In this document: in pieces, positions 25,885 through 34,551 of the stretch
Layout: each line of letters begins with the position of its first letter
Numbering within the stretch: the stretch's first letter is position 1
Assembly (NCBI GenBank): GCA_050246735.1
Contig: JBFWVM010000009.1
Coordinates: 1 to 64,000 of the forward strand
DNA: 64,000 bases
Direction of reading: 5' to 3'
From: Taklimakanibacter sp050246735
Lineage (GTDB): Bacteria; Pseudomonadota; Alphaproteobacteria; Rhizobiales; Aestuariivirgaceae
The notes under the pieces: model-generated
The model's database searches: none
Told to the model about the DNA's origin: nothing
What the model saw: the letters and a program-made list of their open reading frames with translations, nothing else
Made by a program: the position numbers and the translations under genes

Positions 25885-25934
25885 AAGTGGACTGATGAAA
25901 AGAGCCACATCTCATGACGAAGGGCAGTCCACTT
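25885..25934. promoter_or_regulatory. Perfect 10-bp inverted repeat spanning the mocR start codon
   Basis: AAGTGGACTG (25885-25894) and CAGTCCACTT (25925-25934) are exact reverse complements whose centres are 40 bases apart, about four helical turns. The left arm ends at the base before the MocR ATG and the right arm falls in codons 11-14. The divergent flavoprotein gene starts 38 bases to the left. This fits a MocR dimer operator controlling both directions. Confidence 0.6.
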
Positions 25935-27337
25935 TCGGCGAGGCGGCGCTTGCCGGCATCAGTCTCGACCGGGCCGACCGCGAGCCGCTCCACCGCCAGC
26001 TCGCCCAGGAGCTGAAGCGTCTCATCCTGGCCCAGGCGATCGCGCCCGGCGCGCGCCTGCCGTCGAGCCGCCTCTATGCCGAGGAGCTTGGCGTATCGCG
26101 CGCCACCGTGGTCGCGGCAGTCGACGAGCTCGTCGCCGAGGGCTATGCCGAGGGCCGCCACGGCTCGGGCGTCTTCGTGGCGCCCGATCTGCCGGACCAT
26201 GTCCTGCGCGCGGCCGAGCAGGCGTCCCCTTTGGAGGAAACGGCGCTGCCGCGCCCGGACGAGGTCAGGCCCTTCCAGCCGGCGGCGCCCGAGCTTGCGC
26301 TTTTCCCGCACGAGATATGGGCCAAGCTCATGCTCAGGACCTGGCGCAACCCGATCCGCGAGCTTCTGGCTTCGCCCGATCCCCTGGGCTGGGCGCCTTT
26401 GCGCCTGGCGATCGCCGATCATCTGCGCGCCTTTCGCGGCATGCGCTGCGCGCCCGAGCAGGTGGTGATCACCAGCGGCGCCGGCGAGGGGCTCGAGCTC
26501 CTGGCGCAGAGCATCCTCAGGCGCGGCGACAAGGTCGTGATCGAGGAGCCCGGCTACGTCCTCATCCGCCGCATTTTTTCCGAGCTCGGCCTCAGGACGG
26601 TATCGATCCCGGTCGATGAGGGCGGGCTCGATATCGCCACGGCCCCCAAGGATGCGCGCGCCGCGGTGGTGACGCCGGCCCGCCACTATCCACTCGGCAT
26701 GACCATGCCGCTCGTCCGCCGCCTGGCGCTCCTCGACTGGGCGCGCGCGGGCAGGAGCTGGATCATCGAGGACGACTATGACAGCGAATACCGCTATCAC
26801 GGCAAGCCGCTGCCGGCGCTGATGGGCGTCGACGACGCGGGCGTGGTGATCTCGCTCGGCTCCTTCTCCAAGACCATGCTGCCGGGTCTGCGCATCGGCT
26901 ATCTGGTGGTGCCGCACGGTCTGCTGGCCGATCTTTCGGCGGTCACGCGCGAGCGTGGCGCGCGCGTTTCGCTCTTCCTGCAGCCGGTGCTCGCCGACTT
27001 CATGCGGCTCGGCCACTATGCCGTACATATAAGGCGCATGCGCCGGCTCTACACCAGACGCCAGCTGGCCTTGCGCGAGGCGATCGCGCGCCATGCCGAT
27101 GACGTCCTCGCGACGGCTCCCGAGCCCGCCGGCATGCACCTCATCTGCAGCCTGAAGACCGGCATGGACGACCGCGCCGCATCGCAGCGTGCAGCCGAGG
27201 CGGGGTTGCTGGCGCCGGCACTCTCCGACTATTTCGCCGGCCGGCCCTTCCGGCAGGGGCTGGTCCTCGGCTATGCCGGCTTCGATGAGACCGTGATCGA
27301 CCTTTCGATCAGGCAACTCGCTCAGGCATTGCGTTGA
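25895..27337 (+). CDS. MocR/PdxR-type GntR regulator with aminotransferase domain
   Basis: This is a 480-residue protein: a winged helix of the GntR family (about 28-97: PLHRQLAQELKRLILAQ, LPSSRLYAEELGVSRATV, GYAEGRHGSGVFV), a linker, then a fold-type I aminotransferase domain. The PLP lysine is K326 in SLGSFSKTMLPGLRIGY; other PLP contacts are TSGAGEGLELLA, TPARHYPLGMTM and IEDDYDSEYRY. Such proteins sense PLP or its aldimines and usually do not catalyse transamination. The start is the ATG at 25895; a long upstream open frame is non-coding shadow. An inverted repeat brackets the start. It is upstream of an AbgB-like amidohydrolase and divergent from two flavin-barrel genes. Confidence 0.9.
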   Translation: MKRATSHDEGQSTFGEAALAGISLDRADREPLHRQLAQELKRLILAQAIAPGARLPSSRLYAEELGVSRATVVAAVDELVAEGYAEGRHGSGVFVAPDLPDHVLRAAEQASPLEETALPRPDEVRPFQPAAPELALFPHEIWAKLMLRTWRNPIRELLASPDPLGWAPLRLAIADHLRAFRGMRCAPEQVVITSGAGEGLELLAQSILRRGDKVVIEEPGYVLIRRIFSELGLRTVSIPVDEGGLDIATAPKDARAAVVTPARHYPLGMTMPLVRRLALLDWARAGRSWIIEDDYDSEYRYHGKPLPALMGVDDAGVVISLGSFSKTMLPGLRIGYLVVPHGLLADLSAVTRERGARVSLFLQPVLADFMRLGHYAVHIRRMRRLYTRRQLALREAIARHADDVLATAPEPAGMHLICSLKTGMDDRAASQRAAEAGLLAPALSDYFAGRPFRQGLVLGYAGFDETVIDLSIRQLAQALR

Positions 27338-27348
27338 ACGGAACTTCC

Positions 27349-28935
27349 ATGCACTCACCCGCCCACGAGACGGCCTTTGCCTTTGTCGACCGGCGCCATG
27401 CCGACTGGTCGCAGTGGAACGCGCATATCTGGGCGCTCGCCGAGACCGCCTGGCGCGAATATCGCTCGGCCGAATGGTATGTGAAGCGTCTGCGGGCTGA
27501 AGGCTTCACCGTCGAGGCGGGCTCGGGCGGCATGCCGACCGCCTTCTCGGCCACCTGGTCGAATGGCAAGGGGCCTCGGGTCATGGCCTATGCCGAATAT
27601 GACGCGGTGCCCGGCAATTGCCAGATCGCCGATACCTACCGCGCGCCGCGCAAGGGCCTGTCGCGCTTCGCGGGCGGTCACACCGATCCGCATTCCGCGC
27701 TCGGCATGGGAGCGCTCGTCGGCGCGCTTGCGGCGAAGGCGGCCATGGAGAAGCACGACATGGCGGGCACCATCCGCTTCATGGGCGAGCCCGCCGAAAA
27801 GGTCAGGGGCTCGAAGCCCATCCATGCCGCCGGGGGCTATTATGACGGGCTCGACGCCATCATCTCCTTCCACCCGTTCTACATGCTGCCCTACTGCAAT
27901 ACCTGCCGATGGGACACGCATTGCGGGCCGTACCATGCGGCCATCTACGAATTCCTGTGCGAAAAGCCCGAGACCTGGCTCGCCCAGGCTGCCGAGGGCC
28001 CCATACCCGCCGCCCACACCTCGGCGCGGGCGCCCGGAGCCAATGACGCCGTCGTCGCCATGTATACGCTCTCCAAGATGATGCGCGACCATATGCTGCC
28101 GCACACCGGCACCTGGACGCTGAACGAGACCATCCTCGCCAGCGGCCAGGCGACGGCCGACAACCTCGCTGCGGGAATGGCGCAGATCATGTACGCGGCG
28201 CGCACGTCCGACATCGCCATGCTGGACAATATTTTCGCAGTGCTCGATCGCAATGCCGAGAGCGCCGCCCTGGCCGCCCATTGCCGCTGGCGTCGGCATT
28301 GGGTGTCGAAATCGCGGCCCGGTCTTGCCAACCATGCGATGGCCGAGGTCGCCTATCGCAATCTCGAGCGCGCCGGCCCTCCGCGCTTCGGCGCGCAAGC
28401 GGTCGCGGCAGCCCGGGCGATCCAGAAGGAGCTGGCGCTCGAGCCGATGGCGCGTCCGTTCATCGCCGAGATCGAAGAGCTCATTGCGCCGCAGGAGGCC
28501 GAGCGGAAGGTCAGGGCGACGATCCCCGCCTGGCAGACCCATTACACCTCTGACGACTACACCGACATGACCTGGCATGCGCCGACGGTGCGCCTTTATG
28601 TCGGACGCGCCACGCTGAAGGCGCCGCAGGGCTTCGTCTATCCCGACTGGGTTATGAACGCGCTGGGCGGTATCCCGGCCACCATCGATCCGACGGTCGC
28701 GACGGCCGCGCGCACCATCGCCGGAACGATCATCGATCTCATCACCGACAAGGCGGCGCTCGCCCGCGCCAAGGCGGAACACGCCGGCCGCCTTGCTCAG
28801 GCGGGAGGGATCGAGCCATGGTGCGACTATGCGCCGCCGCTCGACTTCCCCTGGCCCGAATATGTCGAGACGCCGCGCGGTCGCGAATGGTGGATACCGG
28901 CGACGGCCGAGGACAGGGCCCTGGCGCGGGATTGA
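27349..28935 (+). CDS. AbgB-like M20 amidohydrolase
   Basis: This is a 528-residue member of the p-aminobenzoyl-glutamate hydrolase B group of peptidase family M20. Motifs include VMAYAEYDAVPGNC, GGHTDPHSALGMGALVG, GEPAEKVRGSKPIHAAGGYYDGLDAIISFHPF and the C-terminal YTSDDYTDMTWHAPT. Members hydrolyse amide bonds of N-aryl or N-acyl amino acids in the cytoplasm. No AbgA or AbgT partner is adjacent. The start at 27349 is chosen as an ATG preceded by GGA; the TTG at 27334 overlaps the mocR stop. Likely co-transcribed with and regulated by the MocR protein. Confidence 0.88.
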   Translation: MHSPAHETAFAFVDRRHADWSQWNAHIWALAETAWREYRSAEWYVKRLRAEGFTVEAGSGGMPTAFSATWSNGKGPRVMAYAEYDAVPGNCQIADTYRAPRKGLSRFAGGHTDPHSALGMGALVGALAAKAAMEKHDMAGTIRFMGEPAEKVRGSKPIHAAGGYYDGLDAIISFHPFYMLPYCNTCRWDTHCGPYHAAIYEFLCEKPETWLAQAAEGPIPAAHTSARAPGANDAVVAMYTLSKMMRDHMLPHTGTWTLNETILASGQATADNLAAGMAQIMYAARTSDIAMLDNIFAVLDRNAESAALAAHCRWRRHWVSKSRPGLANHAMAEVAYRNLERAGPPRFGAQAVAAARAIQKELALEPMARPFIAEIEELIAPQEAERKVRATIPAWQTHYTSDDYTDMTWHAPTVRLYVGRATLKAPQGFVYPDWVMNALGGIPATIDPTVATAARTIAGTIIDLITDKAALARAKAEHAGRLAQAGGIEPWCDYAPPLDFPWPEYVETPRGREWWIPATAEDRALARD

Positions 28936-29039
28936 GCACGTCCGATCGCCGCGGTCATTCCGCTCGCCTTTCGGGTGTTCGGCGCGACCCTTAGCCGCTG
29001 GCTCGCCTTCACAATCATGCCCATATCGAAGGCCACCAC

Positions 29040-29516
29040 ATGCGCATGCGTCGCCTCGTCATCGAGCTTGCTGCCGCCATCGGCCTCACCATCGCGGCCG
29101 TCGTCGCCGTCGTGGTGACGGCGCATGCCGGCGATATGATGGTGTCGGACGCCTTTGCCCGCGCTTCCGCCACGCCGGCGGCCAAAGCGGGCGCGGTCTA
29201 TTTCACCATACGCAACCTGGGTGCCGAGGCCGACACGCTCACCGGCGTCGAGACCGATGCCGCGTCGATGGCGATGCTGCATGAGACCGTCGAGACGAAC
29301 GGCGTGGCGGGCATGCGCCACCTCGAAGCGCTGGAGATCGGACCGAAGGAGACCGTGGCGCTCGCTCCCCGGAAGCTCCATGTGATGCTCACCGGGCTGA
29401 AGGAGCCGCTCAGGCAGGGCGAGCATATCTCCCTGATCTTGACTTTCGCGAAAGCCGGCAAGGTCAGGATCGACGTGCCGGTCGCCGGTGTGGCCGCTTC
29501 CGCGCCGCCGCAATAG
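29040..29516 (+). CDS. Periplasmic copper chaperone PCu(A)C
   Basis: This is a 158-residue exported protein with a signal peptide ending AHA-GD (residue 30). The copper(I) site H-x10-M-x21-H-x-M is exact: H81, M92, H114, M116. The cupredoxin-like fold delivers copper to the CuA site of cytochrome c oxidase or to periplasmic reserves. No SenC/Sco1 gene, the usual partner, is adjacent here; the gene stands alone between the amidohydrolase and fmt, converging on fmt with a 3-base gap. Confidence 0.93.
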   Translation: MRMRRLVIELAAAIGLTIAAVVAVVVTAHAGDMMVSDAFARASATPAAKAGAVYFTIRNLGAEADTLTGVETDAASMAMLHETVETNGVAGMRHLEALEIGPKETVALAPRKLHVMLTGLKEPLRQGEHISLILTFAKAGKVRIDVPVAGVAASAPPQ

Positions 29517-29519
29517 GCC

Positions 29520-30446
29520 CTATCCCAACACCACGCCCTTGGGCATGGAGAAGCCGCGCAGGAACTCCTTGCCGCCCATGGCGCTCCTGCCTTCCCGTTG
29601 CAGGCTCAGGAGCCTGACCGCCCCTTCGCCGCAGGCGATGGTGAGCTCGTTGTCGACCACCTCTCCGGGTTCGCCCTTGCCGTCCACCACTTCGCATTGA
29701 TGCACCTTGATGCGGAAGGTCCGGCTTTCCTGGTCGAGCAGGAACCAGGCGCCGGGAGAAGGCGACAGGCCGTGGATGTGGTTGCGCACCTCGACGGCGG
29801 GCCGCGCGAAATCGATCTCGGCCTCGGCCTTGTCGATCTTCCGCGCGTAGGTGACGCCGTCTTCGGGCTGGGGCCGGCAGTCGAGCTCGCCGTTCGTGAG
29901 ATCCTTCAGCGCCTCGACCATGAGCGAGGCCCCCATATGCATCAGGCTGTCATGCAGGTGACCCGCCGTGGCGCGGGGCGAGATGGGCCCCCGGCTCTGG
30001 AGGCATATCGGCCCGGTATCGAGTCCTTCGGCCATGCGCATGATGGTGATTCCGGTTTCCGCGTCGCCGGCCATGATGGCGCGCTGGATGGGAGCGGCAC
30101 CGCGCCAGCGCGGCAGCAGCGAGGCATGGACGTTGAAGCAGCCCTTGCGGGGCGCATCGAGAACGGGCGTCGGCAGGATGAGCCCATAGGCGACGACGAC
30201 GGCGGCGTCGGCCCGGAAGCTCGCGAAGATCCTCTGCTCGCCCGGATCCTTGAGGCCTGGCGGCGTGTGGACCTCGAGATTTCGGGTGAGGGCATAGTGA
30301 TGGACGGGGCTAAGTCTTTCGCTCATGCCGCGGCCGGCGGGCCGCGGCGGCTGGGAATAGACCGCGGCGACGTCATGGCCGGCTTCGATCAGGGCTGAAA
30401 GCGTGGGCACGGCGAAGTCCGGCGTGCCCATGAAGACGAGGCGCAA
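29520..30446 (-). CDS. fmt: Methionyl-tRNA formyltransferase
   Basis: This is a 308-residue enzyme that formylates initiator Met-tRNA using 10-formyl-tetrahydrofolate. The N-terminal catalytic domain shows FMGTPDFAVPTL, the HASLLPRWRGAAPIQRAI motif and GITIMRMAEGLDTGP; the C-terminal OB domain (about 205-308) includes IHGLSPSPGAWF. It lies 3 bases downstream of def, the standard def-fmt operon that adds and removes the N-formyl group. Confidence 0.97.
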   Translation of the reverse strand: MRLVFMGTPDFAVPTLSALIEAGHDVAAVYSQPPRPAGRGMSERLSPVHHYALTRNLEVHTPPGLKDPGEQRIFASFRADAAVVVAYGLILPTPVLDAPRKGCFNVHASLLPRWRGAAPIQRAIMAGDAETGITIMRMAEGLDTGPICLQSRGPISPRATAGHLHDSLMHMGASLMVEALKDLTNGELDCRPQPEDGVTYARKIDKAEAEIDFARPAVEVRNHIHGLSPSPGAWFLLDQESRTFRIKVHQCEVVDGKGEPGEVVDNELTIACGEGAVRLLSLQREGRSAMGGKEFLRGFSMPKGVVLG

Positions 30447-30449
30447 GCT

Positions 30450-30971
30450 TCAGGTTCCGCTTCGCTGAAGCTTCTGCGCCTTGACGAATTTCTTGACCAC
30501 CCGGTCGCGCTTCAGCTTGGAGATGTAGTCGATGAACAGGACGCCGTTGAGATGGTCGATCTCGTGCTGGACGCAGGTGGCGAGGACTCCGTTGCACAGC
30601 CGCTCCTGCGCCTCGCCCCGGCGGTCGAGATAGCGCACCTTCACCTCCTTGGGCCGTGTCACCATGTCGAAGAATTCGGGGATCGACAGGCAGCCCTCCT
30701 CGTAGTCGGATTCCTCCGCGCTCGACCAGGTGATCTCGGGATTCACCAGGAACAAGGGCTGCTTCTCCTCGCCTTCCTTGGTGGTGTCGATCACCACGAG
30801 GCGCTGCGGAACACCGATCTGCACTGCGGCGAGGCCGATGCCGGGCGCGTCATACATGGTCTCCAGCATGTCGTCCATGAGCTTGCGGGTGGCCGCGTCG
30901 ACCGTTTTGACGGACTTCGACACCCTCCGGAGCATGGGATCGGGCAGGACGATGATCTCGCGTTTGGCCAT
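30450..30971 (-). CDS. def: Peptide deformylase
   Basis: This is a 173-residue metalloenzyme removing the formyl group from nascent proteins. All three motifs are present: GIGLAAVQIG (motif 1), EEGCLSIPE (motif 2, metal cysteine) and QHEIDHLNG (motif 3, two metal histidines and the catalytic glutamate). It is the type I form, with a C-terminal extension of about 20 residues (KLKRDRVVKKFVKAQKLQRSGT). First gene of the def-fmt operon; its 5' side faces the SRP RNA gene across about 155 bases. Confidence 0.97.
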   Translation of the reverse strand: MAKREIIVLPDPMLRRVSKSVKTVDAATRKLMDDMLETMYDAPGIGLAAVQIGVPQRLVVIDTTKEGEEKQPLFLVNPEITWSSAEESDYEEGCLSIPEFFDMVTRPKEVKVRYLDRRGEAQERLCNGVLATCVQHEIDHLNGVLFIDYISKLKRDRVVKKFVKAQKLQRSGT

Positions 30972-31094
30972 GACGCTCAGATAGGCGATGGCCGGGAGGG
31001 GGTCAATGCGGGGCGGTTCCGCGTGTTCTCGTCTCCAGCGCCGGACCGCACAGCCGCCCGGATCCGGATTTGCGCTGCTGGCGGTCCGACGGGC

Positions 31095-31123
31095 TTGCCT
31101 TTTGGGCGATGAGGCCCGATATA
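31095..31123 (+). promoter_or_regulatory. Putative promoter of the SRP RNA gene
   Basis: TTGCCT (31095-31100), a 17-base spacer and GATATA (31118-31123) precede the expected 5' end of the SRP RNA (31127-31131) by the right distance for a sigma-70 promoter. Sequence inference only. Confidence 0.55.
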
Positions 31124-31126
31124 GGC

Positions 31127-31228
31127 GGCGGGAGGTTGGCGGCGGACGTGTCGCTCGCCAACCGGGTCAGGTCCGGAAGGAAGCAGCCCTAACGAGTTTG
31201 GTACGGGTTGCCCGTCCAGCCTCCCGCC
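31127..31228 (+). ncRNA. ffs: Signal recognition particle RNA (4.5S, small bacterial type)
   Basis: The core GGGTCAGGTCCGGAAGGAAG with the following CAGCCCTAAC (about 31162-31191) is the invariant domain IV of SRP RNA: a GGAA tetraloop with the symmetric and asymmetric internal loops bound by Ffh. GGCGGGAGG (31127-31135) pairs exactly with CCTCCCGCC (31220-31228), closing a long hairpin of about 100 nucleotides. With Ffh it targets membrane proteins to FtsY and SecYEG. Its position just upstream of dnaX is conserved in many alphaproteobacteria. Confidence 0.96.
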
Positions 31229-31281
31229 GAGCGTATCGGATTACGCAAGGACCAGAGCATCCATAACCGGCAGGCTCGCCA

Positions 31282-32979
31282 GTGACCGAAGAGACAAGCG
31301 GCGCGAGCGCCCACGGTTATCGCGTTCTCGCCCGCAAATACCGCCCGCGGACCTTCGCCGATCTGATCGGCCAGGAAGCGGTCGTGCGCACCTTGTCCAA
31401 TGCCTTCGCCACCGGCCGCATCGCCCAGGCCTATATGCTGACCGGGGTCAGGGGCGTGGGCAAGACGACGACCGCGCGCCTCATCGCCCGCGCCCTCAAC
31501 TATCCCGGCGGGCCTTCGATCGACATGCCGGAAGTGACGCCCGACTGCGAGGCCATTCTCGAATCGCGCCATATCGACGTGATCGAGATGGACGCCGCCT
31601 CCAATACCGGTGTCGACGACGTGCGCGAGATCATCGAGGGCGTGCGCTATGCCCCCGTCCAGGCCCGCTACAAGGTCTACATCATCGATGAAGTGCATAT
31701 GCTGTCGAAGAACGCCTTCAATGCGCTGTTGAAGACCCTGGAAGAGCCGCCGCCGCATGTGAAGTTCATCTTCGCCACCACCGAGATCCGCAAGGTCCCC
31801 GTTACCATCCTGTCGCGCTGCCAGCGTTTCGACCTGCGCCGCATGGACGCGGACGTCCTGATGCAGCTCTTCGCCAGGGTGGCCAGGGCCGAAGAAGTTG
31901 CGGTCGAGGACGAGGCCCTGCGCATGATCGCCCGCGCCGCCGAGGGCTCGGCCCGCGACGGCCTGTCCCTGCTCGACCAGGCCATTGCCTATGGCGGCGA
32001 GGAGGTGAAGGCGGCGGAGGTCGGCGCCATGCTCGGCCTCATCGACCGCGCGAGGGTGATCGACCTGTTCGATGCCGTGATGGCGGGCGATGCGGCGTCG
32101 GCGATCAAGGAGATCGAGGCGCAGCACCAGGCCGGCGGCGACCCGCACACGATCCTGAGCGATCTCGCCGATTTCGTCCATTGGGTGACGCGCCTCAAGG
32201 TCGCACCCGATGCGGCGGGCGACGCCTCGCGCAGCGAGGCCGAGCGGGCGCGCGGGCGCGAGCATGCCGGCAGGATCTCCATGCCGCATCTGACGCGCGC
32301 CTGGCAGATGCTGCTCAAGGGACTGAAGGAGATCGAGCTTCATTCCGATCAGCTGATGGCGGCCGAGATGGTGCTCATCCGGCTGGCCTATGCGGCGGGC
32401 CTGCCGTCCGGCGAGGATCTGGTGAGGCTCGCTCGCGAGGCTGGCCCACCGCCGCGCGACGAGCGTCCGTCGCCGCGGCCCGAGCGTGACACGCCGCCTC
32501 CGGTCGAAGACGGCCAGCTGGCGGTCGCCGCCGACCCGTCCGAGCGCAAGCCTCAGGAACGGGCTGTCGAGACCCGGCCCTTCGCCCATTTGAGCGACAT
32601 CACCGCCTATATCGGCGAGAAGCGGGACATCAAGCTCAAGAACCAGATCGAGACCCTGATGCGGCCGATCCGGGTAAGCCCCGGCCAGATCGAGGTGGCT
32701 CTGGAAGCGGCGGCGCCGCCCGGCCTGCCGGGCGAGCTCGCGCGCAAGCTCGAGGCGTGGACCGGCATGCGCTGGATGGTGCTGGTGACCAAGGAAGGCG
32801 GCGAGAAGCCGCTCGCCCAGCAGAGCAAGGACCGGCGCGACACCGTTTTTCGCGAGACGCGCGAGCATCCTGACGTCCAGGCGATCCTGAAGCGCTTTCC
32901 CGGCGCCGAGATCGTCGATGTGCGCGACTTCGACGTCGAGGCGCCCGCCGCCGACGACACAGCAGTTGAGAAGGATTGA
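31282..32979 (+). CDS. dnaX: DNA polymerase III subunit gamma/tau
   Basis: This is a 565-residue clamp-loader ATPase with a GTG start. Domain I has Walker A GVRGVGKT (55-62), Walker B YIIDEVHML and the SRC sensor motif in TILSRCQRFDL. The usual zinc module with four cysteines after ALNC is absent: this region reads ALNYPGGPSIDMPEV with only one cysteine (C89). A charged, proline-rich linker (about 395-440) leads to a C-terminal tau domain (about 445-560). I see no A-rich slippery site for a gamma frameshift product. It heads the dnaX-ybaB-recR block behind ffs. Confidence 0.96.
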   Translation: MTEETSGASAHGYRVLARKYRPRTFADLIGQEAVVRTLSNAFATGRIAQAYMLTGVRGVGKTTTARLIARALNYPGGPSIDMPEVTPDCEAILESRHIDVIEMDAASNTGVDDVREIIEGVRYAPVQARYKVYIIDEVHMLSKNAFNALLKTLEEPPPHVKFIFATTEIRKVPVTILSRCQRFDLRRMDADVLMQLFARVARAEEVAVEDEALRMIARAAEGSARDGLSLLDQAIAYGGEEVKAAEVGAMLGLIDRARVIDLFDAVMAGDAASAIKEIEAQHQAGGDPHTILSDLADFVHWVTRLKVAPDAAGDASRSEAERARGREHAGRISMPHLTRAWQMLLKGLKEIELHSDQLMAAEMVLIRLAYAAGLPSGEDLVRLAREAGPPPRDERPSPRPERDTPPPVEDGQLAVAADPSERKPQERAVETRPFAHLSDITAYIGEKRDIKLKNQIETLMRPIRVSPGQIEVALEAAAPPGLPGELARKLEAWTGMRWMVLVTKEGGEKPLAQQSKDRRDTVFRETREHPDVQAILKRFPGAEIVDVRDFDVEAPAADDTAVEKD

Positions 32980-32987
32980 GACGCACG

Positions 32988-33311
32988 ATGAAGAATCTTG
33001 GCGCCATGATGAAGCAGGTCCAGGAGATGCAGGCCCGCATGCAGGACATGCAGGCCAAGCTCGCCCAGATGGCGGTCACCGGCCAGTCGGGCGGCGGGCT
33101 GGTGAAGGTCACGCTCGACGGCAAGGGCGCGCTCACCGGGACCGATATCGATCAAAGCCTGCTCAAGGCAGATGAGAAGGAGATTCTCGAGGACCTCGTC
33201 GTCGCCGCGCATGCCGACGCCAAGGCGAGGCTCGAGCAGTTGCTGGCGGAGGAGATGAAGTCGATCACCGGCGGCCTGCCGTTGCCGCCCGGATTCCAGC
33301 TGCCCTTTTAG
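32988..33311 (+). CDS. ybaB: YbaB/EbfC nucleoid-associated protein
   Basis: This is a 107-residue DNA-binding dimer. It has an N-terminal coiled coil rich in methionine and glutamine (MMKQVQEMQARMQDMQAKL), then a beta-sheet GLVKVTLDGKG and a C-terminal helix ending in a proline-rich GGLPLPPGFQLPF tail, as in the family. The start at 32988 fits the usual MKN..MMKQ beginning. It lies 8 bases after dnaX and 40 before recR, the conserved order. Confidence 0.95.
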   Translation: MKNLGAMMKQVQEMQARMQDMQAKLAQMAVTGQSGGGLVKVTLDGKGALTGTDIDQSLLKADEKEILEDLVVAAHADAKARLEQLLAEEMKSITGGLPLPPGFQLPF

Positions 33312-33351
33312 CGCATGACCGTCTCTCGGCCGACCGGGGTGAGGAACTGAC

Positions 33352-33954
33352 ATGCGGCGCACCACCGGCCCCGAGATCGAGCGCCTGATCCAGGTCCTGG
33401 CCAAGTTGCCGGGATTGGGACCGCGTTCGGCGCGCCGCGCCGCGCTCCACCTGATCAAGAATCGCGAGAAGCTCCTGGCGCCGCTGACGACGGCGCTGGA
33501 AGAGGCGCGCGACAAGGTCACGGTGTGTTCCGAATGCGGCAATGTCGACACCAGCGATCCCTGCACTCTATGCCGCGATCCGCGCCGTGACCGCAGCGTC
33601 ATCTGCGTCGTCGAGGAGGTGGGCGACCTGTGGGCGCTCGAACGGGCGGGCGCGTGGAGCGGCCTCTACCACGTGCTGGGCGGAACGCTCTCGGCCGTCG
33701 AGGGTGTTCGGCCCGAGGATCTGGCCATCGCCCGGCTGGTCGAGCGGGCCGGCCACGGGGATATCAAGGAGGTGGTGCTCGCCGTCAACGCCACCGTCGA
33801 GGGCCAGACCACGGCGCATTACATCATCGACCGGCTGAAGGATCTGAGCATCGCCACATCGCGGCTCGCCCATGGCGTGCCGGTGGGCGGCGAGCTCGAC
33901 TATCTGGACGAGGGCACGCTCACCCAGGCGATGAAGGCCAGACGGCCCTTCTGA
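33352..33954 (+). CDS. recR: Recombination mediator protein RecR
   Basis: This is a 200-residue protein. Helix-hairpin-helix KLPGLGPRSARRAALHLI (about 18-35), a C4 zinc finger (C59, C62, C71, C74), a Toprim domain (ICVVEEVGDLWALERAG) and a C-terminal ATP-binding-like segment (LAHGVPVGGELDYLDEGTL) are all in place. With RecF/RecO it loads RecA at gaps. Last gene of the dnaX block, converging on the ICMT-like gene 22 bases away. Confidence 0.97.
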   Translation: MRRTTGPEIERLIQVLAKLPGLGPRSARRAALHLIKNREKLLAPLTTALEEARDKVTVCSECGNVDTSDPCTLCRDPRRDRSVICVVEEVGDLWALERAGAWSGLYHVLGGTLSAVEGVRPEDLAIARLVERAGHGDIKEVVLAVNATVEGQTTAHYIIDRLKDLSIATSRLAHGVPVGGELDYLDEGTLTQAMKARRPF

Positions 33955-33976
33955 CGATTGTCCTCGCTGCGGCGGC

Positions 33977-34489
33977 TCAGCTCTCTGTCTTTTCGGCCGG
34001 CGCCGCATCCCTGAACGTCTCTTCTTCGATCCGGATCCGCCAGTAGAGCAGGCCGGCATTCACGATCGAGAAGCCGATCGCATACCAGAACATCCCGAAG
34101 ACCATCGGCAGCACGAAGATCTCCAGCGCCACGACCAGATAGTTGGGATGTCGCAGATAGCTGTAGGGCCCCCGGGCGACGAGCGGCTCGCCCGGCATCA
34201 CGATGATGCGCGTCGTCCAGCGGTCGCCGAGCGCCGCCACCACCCAGCCGCGCAGGGCTTCGATCGCCATGTAGATGAAGAGCCAGGTCCAGTCGACCGC
34301 ATTGTCGCGGGCATATATCCACAGGCCGAGGATCCAGGCGGCATGGAAGACGACAATCAGCCAGTAATGGCCGCCGCCCGCCTCATAGCCGCCGCGGGCG
34401 AGGAGGCGATTGGTGTTGCGCCGGGCGATATATAGCTCGACCAGGCGCTGCAGGGTGACGAGCGAAAGAATGGCGATATTGAGCCACAT
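33977..34489 (-). CDS. Isoprenylcysteine carboxyl methyltransferase (ICMT) family protein
   Basis: This is a 170-residue membrane methyltransferase with about five membrane segments. The SAM-binding C-terminal signature GPYSYLRHPNYLVVALE (around 117-133) and the final EEETFRDA helix are typical. It lies 62 bases downstream of the type III polyketide synthase gene. In bacteria, ICMT-like genes next to type III PKS genes encode O-methyltransferases acting on the alkylpyrone or alkylresorcinol product, as in the BpsA/BpsB pair of Bacillus subtilis. I infer the same here. Confidence 0.85.
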   Translation of the reverse strand: MWLNIAILSLVTLQRLVELYIARRNTNRLLARGGYEAGGGHYWLIVVFHAAWILGLWIYARDNAVDWTWLFIYMAIEALRGWVVAALGDRWTTRIIVMPGEPLVARGPYSYLRHPNYLVVALEIFVLPMVFGMFWYAIGFSIVNAGLLYWRIRIEEETFRDAAPAEKTES

Positions 34490-34551
34490 CTCGGGATCCT
34501 TCTTCCGGGATTCTGTTGGTTCGCCTTTCGGTGAAAGACATCGGCATGCCG

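Noticed and set aside
24785..25894. Long upstream extension of the MocR frame, about 370 codons
   Set aside because: It is antisense to the two flavin-barrel genes and has no domain; the winged helix begins shortly after the ATG at 25895.
31282..32979. Programmed frameshift site in dnaX producing a gamma subunit
   Set aside because: No run of A residues followed by a stem-loop was found; lysine codons are mostly AAG.
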